This document shows positions 41,953 to 52,431 of a DNA stretch of 64,000 nucleotides, one piece after another. The translations under genes were made by a program, and so were the position numbers. Within the stretch, counting starts at the first letter, position 1, and each line of letters starts with the position of its first letter. Source of the stretch: Dactylorhiza incarnata (taxonomy: Eukaryota; Streptophyta; Magnoliopsida; Asparagales; Orchidaceae); contig JAWHQI010000228.1 of the NCBI GenBank assembly GCA_033032865.1, forward strand, positions 124,001-188,000, written 5' to 3'. The notes below the pieces were generated by a model. The model had not been told where the DNA came from. It worked only from the letters and a program-made list of their open reading frames with translations, and ran no database searches.

Positions 41953-42689
41953 TGATAATGCATTATTTATAGTTATTTTTATATAATATTTTATTAATAA
42001 TTAATTTAATTTTACTTAATTTTAGTTAATTTATCATTAATTTACTTTTTTTTTGTATTTTTAGGTAATTTGGGCTGCCAATAGCAATTTCAAGCTCATA
42101 AGAGTAATCAAAAGAATATTTGGAGTATTTCTGCCGAAATCACAAAGTACACGCCCTCTGTCACGGGCGTGACCATGGGCGTGACTCCATGTCACGGCCG
42201 TGAAGTAGCCCTAATGCATTCCAGCTGACAAAACTTGCTGCCACGTAGGATTAAAATTACACACCCTCGGTCACGGGCGTGACGGAGGGCGTGACCTTAA
42301 GGTTACGGGCGTGACTTGCCCAGAATACGTTCAATGCAGCTAGCAATCATTTCCCGCCGTTTCCAGCTTACACGCCCTCGGTCACGAGCGTGATTGAGGC
42401 CGTGACTCTTCTGCAACCGCCAGATTAACTCAGTTCGTGACGTTTCCCGCTGTTTCCAGACCCAGTCAAGACACGCCCTAGGTCTCGGGCGTAACAAAGG
42501 CCGTGACCCGCCATGCAATTGATTTTTAGCTGTTTCTCTTCCCCCACATTCCCGGGCTTTCAAGGCAGCTATTACGCAGCTTGCACGCCCTTGGTCACGG
42601 GCGTGACCAAGGGCGTGACTCCCCAATTTTTCAACTATAAAAGGAAGCAATCTCCAGAAGTCAAGGGGTTCGATTTTGGAGTTTATATT
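41953..42689 (+). repeat. 3' LTR of Athila-2, left part
   Basis: Matches the 5' LTR up to GTTTATATT, where Copia-C is inserted. The array spans about 42149-42617; its last unit (42584-42617) is a perfect 16-bp inverted repeat. The TATA box TATAAAAGG lies at 42636-42644, 18 bp further. Confidence 0.9.
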
Positions 42690-43782
42690 TGTTGGACCGG
42701 TCGGCGCCCTTAGAGGGGGGGGGGGGTGGGTGAATAAGGGTTTTCAAGAACTTAAGATTATATTTAGAAAACTTTGAAATATTGCAAGATTAATACAGTG
42801 AGAAATCAAGTAAAACAATAATGAATAGACATGCTTTATTAATATCAAATAATGTTTTACAAAACTTGATTCCTGTGACGCTAGAAATCGGAGGCGACTA
42901 ATAAAAATCCTTTTTGTTTTCTATACCGACTCGTATCCCCACGAACCGGTTGGCTTTAGCCGATCTCTCCCCAAATACGGCCTCAAGCCGCTCTAGCCAA
43001 TCTATCCCCAGAAAGGCCTCGAGCACCCCCTAGACCTAGCCTAGATCTAGTCGCCAACACGAGGCAATTTTCAGCCCTAAGTCTACCCCAGACCTAGTCG
43101 TCAACACGAGGAAATTTCACTACTGTTTACAATAAAGAAAAAGAAATGAAAAGACAATAATATAAAAACTCCCTCTATGTGGATCTCTTGGAGAAGTGGA
43201 TGAAGGCCCGCAGAGTATGATCGTAGTCGATGCGGCCTTTCGTCACGATGATGACGCGTGTTGAAATCTTCTCCACGGATCTCCTTGAGGCTTTATGGAA
43301 TTGTGGGAGTATCGCTCTGAATCTTCCTCTCTCTGCTGTGACACGAAGCTCTGGAGTTTAAGATTGGAGGAGAATGAGGAATTTGGAGCCAAAGCATTCA
43401 ATTTATAGCCTTCACGCTACCGCCGGCGCTAGCCCGGATTAGGAAACGTTTTGCGCGGTAGGATCTTCAATCTGCGGCAACATTTTGCTCTATGCCTCTT
43501 ATGTGCCATGCTACCGCCAGCGCTATCTGCTACCGCCTGGCGTTAGCTCTTTCTAAAAACGCAGCCGGAATCGTGCTAATCAACGCTAGCGCCGGGCGCT
43601 ATTGCTACCGTCGCCGTTAGTGAGCCTCTTTGAATTTTGGCCTCAATTTTGGGGGCAGTCATCATGAGTACTCCTTGAGTCAAATGCACTATGTGAACCT
43701 GCACACTTGAACACACAAGATCAAATACACATAGGATTTGTTATTCTCAAACCTAGGAGATGCGGAAGACCATGTTCCAACA
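42690..43782 (-). repeat. 3' LTR of Copia-C
   Basis: On the minus strand it runs from TGTTGGAACATGG to GGTCCAACA. It contains a run of ten or more C on the minus strand (about 42715) and several GCTAGCGCC-type palindromes near 43427, 43510-43550 and 43585-43620. Confidence 0.9.
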
Positions 43783-44070
43783 AACTCCCCCTTTTGATAA
43801 TAACAAATCCATTAATGATAAATCAAAGCATTAATAAATAAGCATGATGAAACTATACTTGTGTGTGTGTGTGAGAGTGATGACTTAGGATAATTATTGA
43901 TTTTAGCATTTAGAATTGCTCCCCCTAAATACATGCTCCCCCTAAGTGAATGCTCCCCTAATATGTAAGCTATCATCTTAATTGGTCATGTTGAGGTTTT
44001 GATAGCAGGTTATATTTATCTTGTTATTTCTCCCCCTTTTGCATTTTATCATGTTAGTTCTCCCCCTTTG
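43783..44070 (-). other. Polypurine tract of Copia-C and further polypurine runs
   Basis: The tract at 43783-43795 (AAAAGGGGGAGTT on the minus strand) abuts the LTR. Five similar runs follow inside the element, near 43920, 43937, 43953, 44030 and 44060. Repeated tracts of this kind are known from some SIRE-type elements. Confidence 0.7.
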
Positions 44071-47000
44071 TTATTAGCAAAAGTGGGTAGGGAAACAAAG
44101 CACCAAAAAGTTTGTAAGTAGAAAATAAGGCATGATCGAGCTTTTGAAGTAAGTGATAAGGCATTTTAGAATTGTTTTTCATTTAAATAGATCAGAGTTA
44201 TAAGCATTACAAAATTTTTCGTCAGAGTTTTTTGCATAAAAGAAAGTAATGATTTTCCCTTTATATAAAAGTTTTAAGCATAAAAATAAGGATTTCCAAA
44301 TAACCAGTCTACCCAGACAATATGTCTACACCCTATCCCCGTACTAAGTGACGGATGGGCATGAGGAGCTGCAAACATGTCGTAGGTTGGGGTGTTAGTC
44401 CCATATGCAAACAAGAGACAAAAACTCAATCTAGCACTCTTTCCCCCCAGTGCCTCACAAGGCCCCACTGGAACCCTCCCCGGTTAAGGACAAGACATGA
44501 CTAGAGATAAGGTTATCTAATGTCTACAACCCTACGCCCCCGCTATGGTGAGAAATGAAGTCAAGGATAGCAATTATTGGAAACATTAAGCATTTAAATC
44601 TAATGGGAAAATTTCATAGCCTATGGGTTTATATTTTTATTTGAATTGTTTTGAAATAAAACTCACAAAGCTATATTGAAATGAATGAATCAGAGTTTGA
44701 GTATTGCGGAAGATTTCAAAAAAAACATCATAAAATTAAATAAGAGTTCAAGCTCAAAAAGAAGATGTTTTTTTTGTTTCAAAAACTAACTTTATAAAGA
44801 CAAGAGTTGAAGCATTTTGGACTAAAGAAACAACATCCTTTTAGCAAAAGTAAAATTTGATTTTAAATTCAATAACAAGAGGATGTCTTATAAGCAATGT
44901 TTCACTTGTTGGAAGATCGTTTAGCATACACATTTATATTGAGATAAATCAGAGTTTGTTACTATAAAAGTGATATGCGTGTTAGAACAACCAATATAAA
45001 TTCTACCAAGCAAGTCTACCACTTGTTTTTAGAAAAATTGAGATTTAAGACTTGATATGAGCATGAAATCGCAAGGTAAAAATTCATATGGTGATGAGGC
45101 GGAAGACTTGTAGAAATACATGAAACATCTTATTGTAATCAAGAGTAATCCATAAAAAGATATATGAGTTTAATTTCAAAAAGAAGATGTTTATGTAAAT
45201 CATTTTCAATTAAAATCTTGAACAATGTAACCAAGCATGAAATAATGTTATCAAAGAGAGATTACTACAATGTTACTTTAATTCACAATTTCAAAATATA
45301 CTAAACATTGTTGAAAACATGCTAGGTTATCTAGTGCATTTTATAAGTAAAGAGTAATATAGAATTTGCATTAGGATCCAATAATCATGAGAAGAAGTGT
45401 TATGGAAGATAATGATGTGCACATAAGTGTAATTTTGCGGAGAGTAAACAAATGTTTTAATCAAAAATACAAGTGATATGTAAAGTAAGAAGCACAATAA
45501 AACACAAGTAAGATTACTTCCACACACTTTAATGCACAAAAGATGTACAACTACCAAGGTGCTTGGCACACACAAAGCTCATCAAGACTTATCAGGGTGC
45601 AAAGTAGTGCTTGGGGGATCACATATTTTATTTTGAATTGTGAGACTAGTGATCCGGTGTACTTAAGAGAAAGTGGTTTTTCTTATTTTTGAAAGAAAGA
45701 TTTGATTTGCACAAGACACTTTACTATTCTTTCCAAGGTGCTCAACCTCACAATGCTTATTAAGACTTATCAGGAGGTTCAAGTAGTGCTTGGTGGAGTT
45801 ATCTTTGTCACTTTATTTTATGATTTTTGTTTTGTACAAAGGTCTCCGAATACACTTGTTATGCAAACCAATATAATTTATGAGAAAGATAACCACTTTT
45901 CTTAATTTTTAAAAGTGCAAATAAAGGAGTGTAGGTAAGATACTTGTGCAATTTTAATTCATTGTACTAATACAAAACATACACAAGCATTCTTAGATTA
46001 AGCACAAATGTAAACAATGTAAAAAAAAGGTGAGTGAATAAATATCATTACCAAACATAAAACATTTCTCATACTTAGAGGCATGCTAAGCTTGATCCTA
46101 CACAACTTTTAAACTATAATTGATGCACATTTGAATAGATATATCAAAGCATGAAGAAAGACAATGTCCAAAGTAGTTTGAAAGGATAAATTGCAACATT
46201 GTAGAATTTCTAAATAATAGATTAAATCATGCTTGATTTTCTCAATGATGTCCATACAGTATTCTTGATAATTTAAAGTTTGAACACATAAGATTGATCT
46301 TGGACTTCTCGAGGACTACCTTGTGAGAGGTTCGCCCGGTACTAGGTGATATGATGGGATGATAGCCCAAATCACCCTTTCGCAAGATACAAGTAAAAAG
46401 TTAAGTTCAAACATAATAATTTTTGTTAAATTTTTGTTTTATATTTTTGTATTTGATTTTTGCTTTTAGAAATTGAATTTAAACAAATGACAAAACACAA
46501 AGGCAAAATATTTAATATTTTGTAATTTGGCTTTTGTATTTTTGTATTTGATTTTTCAAAAATGTAACAAAAACAGAAGTGCGGAAATGAATAGTACACA
46601 TAGATTAATATATTTTTAAGAATTTTTCAAAATTTTAAAATTATAGAAAACTGGACCTCAACGCTAGCGCCGGCGCTAGCGCTAGCGCGGGAAACAGTAA
46701 GTGATTTTTTAGGGTTTTGAAAATTTTGATGCTTGAACCTGATTAGGTGTCCCACTAGCAGTTTCATGCTGAATTTGCAGAATTTTTGGAAATGTTTTGG
46801 ATGGTCCAAATTGCATAAAACATTAGCGATTTCTTATATGACTTGACAAACTAATCATTGCACGAGATATATTTACTTATGTTTTCATTTTGACTTTTCT
46901 AAAGACTTGTGCTTAAAAAAAATAGGAAATGAAAACCCAAGATATCAAGTTTGAACAAATCAAATATGCATGATTTCGGTGAACAAGGAGTAATATTCAC

Positions 47001-47952
47001 GCAAATAGTAACATGGATATGCCCTGACATATAAAACCTAACATTGATATAAATATTCTTTAGGTGACAATGTTAGTATGATAAATTTGAGATTAATGTT
47101 ATGCCAAAGTTTGATTGCGTTTCAACTTAGAGACCTAGAATGAAGTGACAATTCTATTTGATTTGATATAAAAATGATTCAAAGGTCTAAACTAGAAATA
47201 AATCACAATACACACATAATACACCATAACACCAACCATTGTAAGCAATTATAATGTCAATTGTTATCATATAATTTGTGATAGTTGTTTATAGATGATT
47301 CTTGATATGAATTATGATTTTAGAGATGTTTAGCAAAGGATATCACTAGATCATGGTGGTGTTTGTGAATTCAATATTCATTATGAAGATAACTTCTTTC
47401 AATACATTTTAGTGATTTTCCTTTAATTAAGAATTTTGAATATATATGTGATTTTTTTTTATAGGTGAACAATAGTGATGGTTTAGATCATGTTTGACAT
47501 CAAGGAGAGAACACAATATAATTTTTTGTTTGTGAACAATGACACCCATATTGAAAGTTGAGCTTTTATTTAAATCTTGAATTTTCTTTTAGATCAAGTT
47601 ATTTCACTAAACCACTTGTTGGTGAAGGCTAAGAATCTTAATAGCCTAATAACCGGATTTGATTTGAAATATCTTATAGCAAATTTAGAGTTTGATTCAT
47701 ATGGATAATATAAGATATTTATAATAATAAAAGATAGGTAATCAAAAATAAAAATATGATTTTGAGTTTTGATCAAAAATGATTTATAAACTCATGAGAT
47801 AAAATCATATTTCCAATACTATATAGGATGACCATGGCATGATAGTTTAAAAAGAACATAAAAAGAAAAAAATAGAAAAGACATTAAAGCACATCATGAA
47901 GTAGAAATTTGTGTATTTTAATTGATTTCTACTTCATGCAAATGATGGGATA
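44071..47952 (-). other. Long non-coding interior of Copia-C
   Basis: About 3.9 kb, AT-rich, no open frame of note on either strand. It occupies the place of pol. It contains motif copy 5 (46297-46388) and an 18-bp perfect palindrome GCTAGCGCCGGCGCTAGC at 46663-46680. Confidence 0.7.
46297..46388 (-). ncRNA. Candidate structured RNA motif, copy 5 (Copia-C, sense strand)
   Basis: On the minus strand ATCTTG pairs with CAAGAT over 92 nt. The inner hairpin TGGG-CTATCAT-CCCA is intact. The next hairpin is ACCT-CTCACA-AGGT where copy 1 has CCC/GGG, a compensated change. It is the only copy in a copia element and stands in that element's sense strand. Confidence 0.6.
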
Positions 47953-49278
47953 CTAATGAATAAGAGATTTAGGTATCCAAAGAGGACCGGGAGTGACGGT
48001 TCCTTTCGGTACCCAAATACATAGTGTTTTCTTTTGGGGAGATATGTTTGAATGGGCCCTTTCGTTTGACATTAATGTGTCATTCTTAAGTATAGGTTTC
48101 CATTCGTACCATGAACAAATGTAATTTTTGTTTTTCAAATTTCCATAATCATTACTCTTGAATTTATTATATAATGGAAATTTGTTTTCATTTGAATTTA
48201 AGTTGGGAAAAGAATGTGATGAATGGATCCTTGCATTTAAGTTTTCATTTTTGCTTTTTGGTCTCCATTCAAGACTTGGTTTAATATTGTTCTTATTTAT
48301 CAAATTTCCATGATGATTTTCTTTCCTTTGAATATTATAATTGAAATTATCATTTATAGGAAATTTGTGTAATTTCAAATTTAAATTGGGAGAAACAAGA
48401 TTTTGTAAATGATGATTTGGTTTTTGATATGAAAAAATATTTTGTTTCTTATTCCCATTATTAGGTTTAGTTAAGATATTTGTATTCAACTTGCTTTTAG
48501 ATATTGCTTGATATTCTATATTTGTATGTTTTGAATTTGTATTTATAATTTTCATAAGCAAGTTGATTTTTGATTTTAATTCATCATTCTTTATCTTTAG
48601 ATTATGCCTAACTTTATTATAAGCTGTTGTGTTATTTTTAAGAGTGGAGACAATAGAGTCAATATGATTTTGATACTCATTTCTAAATTCATCAAATGTT
48701 TCATCCATCTCTTGAATTTCAATTTTAAAATCTTTGCACTTAGCACAATCAATTTTCAAGGAAGAATTTTCTACACAAAATCTTTCATTTTGTTCTTTTA
48801 TAAAAATAATTTCTTTTTCAAGTTCCTTAAGTTTTTGCTTAAAGTTATTACAAACAAAACAAGGTTTTATGTTTTCAAGTAAAAGACAAGATGTTGAAAC
48901 TACATGACAATTTGATTCTAAATTTATACTAGCTTTTAATCTCTTATTTTCTAAATGTAAATTTTTAATAGTGATTTTCAATTTCTTGATCTTACGTTTA
49001 GCAGTTTTTAGTATATTGAAACTAGAAATGGAAGTTATCACACAAGAAGAAGATTTAGTTTTCCTTACAACGTTATTGGAGGAGGCAGATTGTGAACATG
49101 CAATTCCTTCGTCATCTTTTAGTTCTTCCTCCATTATGGATGGGTTTTCATCTTCTTTTTCTCTTGATGTATTATTCTCCTTTTCTATTTCAATATTCTC
49201 CATGGCTTCGCTCCGAGAGAGATCTTCTTGAATGATTATGGATGCTTGTACGTTCTTTTCCTCCTGTGTTTGTTCCAC
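47953..49278 (-). CDS. Copia-C gag, C-terminal coiled-coil part
   Basis: A 441-codon open frame, in the same frame as the gag N-terminus (49297-49611) and separated from it by one TAA. It begins at EQTQEEKNVQAS, is acidic, then Lys/Asn-rich and strongly helical (ENKRLKASI, KELEKEIIFIKEQNE), suggesting a long coiled coil. Two CxxC-type pairs (CFVCNN, CAKC) are spaced far apart. The zinc knuckle seen in other SIRE-type gags is not visible. It ends CIWVPKGTVTPGP, the block that normally precedes the protease. With no pol behind it, this may be the only protein of the element. Confidence 0.7.
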   Translation of the reverse strand: MEQTQEEKNVQASIIIQEDLSRSEAMENIEIEKENNTSREKEDENPSIMEEELKDDEGIACSQSASSNNVVRKTKSSSCVITSISSFNILKTAKRKIKKLKITIKNLHLENKRLKASINLESNCHVVSTSCLLLENIKPCFVCNNFKQKLKELEKEIIFIKEQNERFCVENSSLKIDCAKCKDFKIEIQEMDETFDEFRNEYQNHIDSIVSTLKNNTTAYNKVRHNLKIKNDELKSKINLLMKIINTNSKHTNIEYQAISKSKLNTNILTKPNNGNKKQNIFSYQKPNHHLQNLVSPNLNLKLHKFPINDNFNYNIQRKENHHGNLINKNNIKPSLEWRPKSKNENLNARIHSSHSFPNLNSNENKFPLYNKFKSNDYGNLKNKNYICSWYEWKPILKNDTLMSNERAHSNISPQKKTLCIWVPKGTVTPGPLWIPKSLIH

Positions 49279-49296
49279 ACCTGCGAGAGGAAGATC

Positions 49297-49611
49297 TTAC
49301 ATTTCTTCAAGAAAGCGCCATATTTTGTATGCACTAGAAAAGCAATATATGAATTTGAAAATTTCATTAGATAGTGCACAAAATAAATAGTGTTTGGCTT
49401 TGGCATTTAGCTGACGTTCTTTTTTATTCGATTCATCCGCATGTCTTATAATTACTAAGTTCCATACTTCGATGTCTAAAGTTTTAATAAAATTTTCCAT
49501 TAAAATTTTCCATCCTTTATAATTTGTTCCTTCAAACAAGGGTGGTTTATGTGATATTTCATCTTCACAGAAATTTGCCCCACTAGTTGAAGCGAGATCA
49601 TCAGACGCCAT
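49297..49611 (-). pseudogene. Copia-C gag, N-terminal part with terminal stop
   Basis: Starts MASDDLASTSGANFCEDE, then PPLFEGTNYKGWKILMENF, the signature of copia gag N-termini. About 104 codons end at a TAA at 49297-49299, directly followed in frame by DLPLAG and the long C-terminal part. One substitution would account for the break. Gag would assemble the particle. The start is the first ATG after the primer site. Confidence 0.8.
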
Positions 49612-49645
49612 TATTCCCGGTTGTTAAGCCGATTGGAATAACCTG

Positions 49646-49658
49646 GCTCTGGTACCAC
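49646..49658 (-). other. Primer-binding site of Copia-C
   Basis: On the minus strand GTGGTACCAGAGCC follows the 5' LTR, one base from the initiator-Met form TGGTATCAGAGC. Confidence 0.75.
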
Positions 49659-49659
49659 T

Positions 49660-50743
49660 TGTTGGATCGGTCGGCGCCCTTAGAGGGGGGGTGAATAAGG
49701 GTTTTCAAAAACTTAAGATTATATTTAGAAAACTTTGAAATATTGCAAGATTAATACAGTGAGAAATCAAGTAAAATAATAATGAATAGACATGCTTTAT
49801 TAATATCAAATAATGTTTTACAAAACTTGATTCCTGTGACGCTAGAAATCGGAGGCGACTAATAAAAATTCTTTTTGTTTTCTATACCGACTCGTATCCC
49901 CACGAACCGGTTGGCTTTAGCCGATCTCTCCCCAGATACGGCCTCAAGCCGCTCTAGCCAATCTATCCCCAGAAAGGCCTCGAGCACCCCCTAGACCTAG
50001 CCTAGATCTAGTCGCCAACACGAGGCGATTTTCAGCCCTAAGTCTACCCCAGACCTAGTCGCCAACACGAGGCGATTTCACTACCGTTTACAATGAAGAA
50101 AAAGAAATGAAAAGACAATAATATAAAATCTCCCTCTATGTGGATCTCTTGGAGAAGTGGATGAAGGCCCGCAGAGTATGATCGTAGTCGATGCGGCCTT
50201 TCGTCACGATGATGACGCGTGTTGAAATCTTCTCCACGGATCTCCTTAAGGCTTTATGGAACTGTGGGAGTATTGCTCTGAATCTTCCTCTCTCTGTTGT
50301 GTCACGAAGCTCTGGAGTTTGGGATTGGAGGAGGATGAGGAATTCGGAGCCAAAGCATTCAATTTATAGCCTTCACGCTACCGCCGGCGCTAGCCCAGAT
50401 TAGGAAACGTTTTGCGCGGTAGGATCTTCAATCTGCGACAACATTTTGCTCTATGCCTCTTATGCGCCATGCTACCGCCAGCTCTATCTGCTACCGCCTG
50501 GCATTAGCTCTTTCTAAAAACGCAGTCGGAATCGTGCTAATCAACTCTAGCGCCGGGCGCTATCGCTACCGCCGGCGTTAGTGAGCCTCTTCGAATTTTG
50601 GCCTCAATTTTGGGGGCAGTCATCATGAGTACTCCTTGAGTCAAATGGACTATGTCAACCTGCACACTTGAGCACACAAGATCAAATACACATAGGATTT
50701 GTTATTCTCAAACCTAGGAGATGCGGAAGACCATGTTCCAACA
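49660..50743 (-). repeat. 5' LTR of Copia-C
   Basis: Partner of 42690-43782 with the same ends and only scattered differences. It has the GCTAGCGCC-type palindromes around 50387-50580. Confidence 0.9.
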
Positions 50744-51624
50744 ATATTTAGCTTTAGTTTACTGTCTTTGTTATTCTATCTTGTTTTTCTTCAAGTTGTA
50801 AGTTTTTATTATTGCAATTTCAATTCAAGTATTGTAGTTTTTAATCATGCCTTTTTTCTCTTCTACTTGTATTCCCATCACTATGATGAGTAGCTAAATT
50901 TCCTTTAGCACTTGGTCATGATGAACTTTGGAATGAAATAAAATATGTTTTGAATTTTTTCTAATTGACAAGCTCTCGTATTGTTTTTCTTCGATTTATC
51001 TTTGAAACACTTCGCTTTGATTTCATATGTCCGGAATATGATTTTCAATCTAAGATCCGTATGCTAGTGATCGAGAGATCCATGAAAACGAGAAGATCAC
51101 TCAAAGATAAATAGGGTTGCATGTATTCCTCGAGAGAGGGTGACACAAATCTTCCGGATTGGAGTCAATTCCAATAGTGGGGTTCACCGCTTAATGCAAG
51201 CTTAGGGGTTTCGACTGGTCGAGGGGTCTTAATCGATCAACATAAGGTTAGGTGGTAGTTCTCTCGAGAGAGGCTCTACCTTATTTTGGGAACCTCCCCG
51301 GTCGAAGTTATTTCAATAAGAGTTTGCGGTTTCATCTTTTATAAAATTATATTTGATTCCAAAGGGATTCAAGACCAAGTGCTAATCTTTTAAATCATAA
51401 TTTTTTTTCGTAGTTAATTTTCTCCAAATCGTTTTTCCAAAACAAACCCAACTTTGGATCGGTAAAATAATAGCTCTTCTTTGTGAGTAGAAGTACTCAA
51501 CAAGCCCAGAAAAATACGACACTTGATTTTCTAAATCCTATACTATAAAGCGATAGGTACACTTGCCTTATCAAATTATAAGTGGATAATATTCTAATTT
51601 TACGCAACACGATTTTATCTATCA
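50744..51624 (+). repeat. 3' LTR of Athila-2, right part
   Basis: Continues the LTR from the duplicated ATATT to TTTATCTATCA and matches 26920-27794 closely. Confidence 0.9.
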
Positions 51625-51629
51625 ATACT

Positions 51630-51930
51630 ATTTTCAATACAAATAATTGATGGGAAAAACAACAAGAACTTTCTAAGAAAATAGAACCATTCATTCAGAG
51701 TTGCTTCGGATAGAAGTCCACAAACTGTCTAATTCTATTCGATGCTATCTTCGAGAGCCATCGAAATCAGATATTTCGAATAGCATTTGACGCAACGTCG
51801 ACTTCATATCGATGGATACGTCGAATAAATAGTTGCTCATCATATTCGAAGATGCGTCGAGTTTTAATCGACGCAACATCGACATGACAAGCGCTCGCAG
51901 TTTTACTTCTATCAATGCCACTCCCTTATC
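51630..51930 (+). mobile_element. Copia-B pol-to-env spacer, LTR-like
   Basis: Has TTGATGGGAAAAACAAC (about 51647) followed by many TCGACG/CGTCGA motifs. It matches the same part of Copia-A (21500-21780). Although it looks like an LTR start, env-like coding sequence and not flanking DNA follows. Confidence 0.6.
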
Positions 51931-52431
51931 CATCAAGATCCCCCAAGTCTGAATGAGAACTTCACTCCAATCCCTCCAGCAATCCTATCCACACACCCAC
52001 CTGCCGCTACCTCCAATTCCACACCCCCATTTGATGTTGAGCAAGAAATTGCAAAAGCAGTAGGACTGGCTACTGATACTTTTGCTGACATACTGGCCAC
52101 TCAAGCATGAAGGTTCAATAAAAAGTACTCTCAAATGGAAAGTGAGATGCTTGATTCATTAGGTTCTCTCCTGGCTCTCAAAGCTTTTGTGTCTTCCACC
52201 TTGGTAACAAAGGATTTCTTAACCTCCCTTGTCAGTAAGTTTCAAAAGGGGGAGAGGATTCAGGAGGAGGAAAGGCTAATCCAGAAAAGAATGGCTAGGA
52301 GAAGGACAAGGATGATGAAGTTCCTGATCAAGATAAACTGACAATATTCCAAACAGCAAGGCCAGAAACTCCAGATGCAAATATCCAGGGGGAGCCTCCT
52401 ACAAACCCTCAAGATAATCCTATACCAAATC
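51931..52431 (+). pseudogene. Copia-B env-like ORF, C-terminal remains
   Basis: Open pieces encode FDVEQEIAKAVGLATDTFADI and MESEMLDSLGSLLALKAFVSS, then a basic, charged end (EEERLIQKRMARRRTRMMKF). Stops and a frame change break it. Position after the spacer and orientation match the env-like ORF of SIRE elements. The long LTR-like block at 52432 cuts it, leaving AAATC as a possible target-site sequence. No membrane segment is visible. Confidence 0.45.

Larger units (their letters stand above)
42690..50743 (-). mobile_element. Copia-C: non-autonomous SIRE-like copia in the Athila-2 LTR
   Basis: LTRs of about 1.09 kb (42690-43782 and 49660-50743) with ends TGTTGGA...TTCCAACA. The target-site duplication ATATT is exact (42685-42689 and 50744-50748). 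Primer site and polypurine tract place it on the minus strand. The interior has gag only. About 4.1 kb between gag and the 3' LTR shows no protease, integrase, RT or RNase H. The LTRs are almost identical by eye, so insertion was recent. Confidence 0.92.
26183..51624 (+). mobile_element. Athila-2: Athila-like element with a Helitron and a copia inside it
   Basis: LTR ends are TGATAATGCATT and TTTATCTATCA. The target-site duplication ATACT is exact (26178-26182 and 51625-51629). Internal order is primer site, gag (split by a Helitron), Athila-type protease, inverted-repeat array with TATA-like box, a third ORF, a second polypurine-like tract, motif copy 3, a polypurine tract and the 3' LTR (split by Copia-C). 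No RT or integrase is present, so this is also non-autonomous. Without its insertions the element would be about 9.1 kb. Confidence 0.9.

Noticed and set aside
49281..49300. A 20-base GTAAG...GCAG stretch between the two gag parts of Copia-C as an intron
   Set aside because: Far too short for a plant intron. The reading frame continues through it with a single stop, and DLPLAG fits coding sequence.
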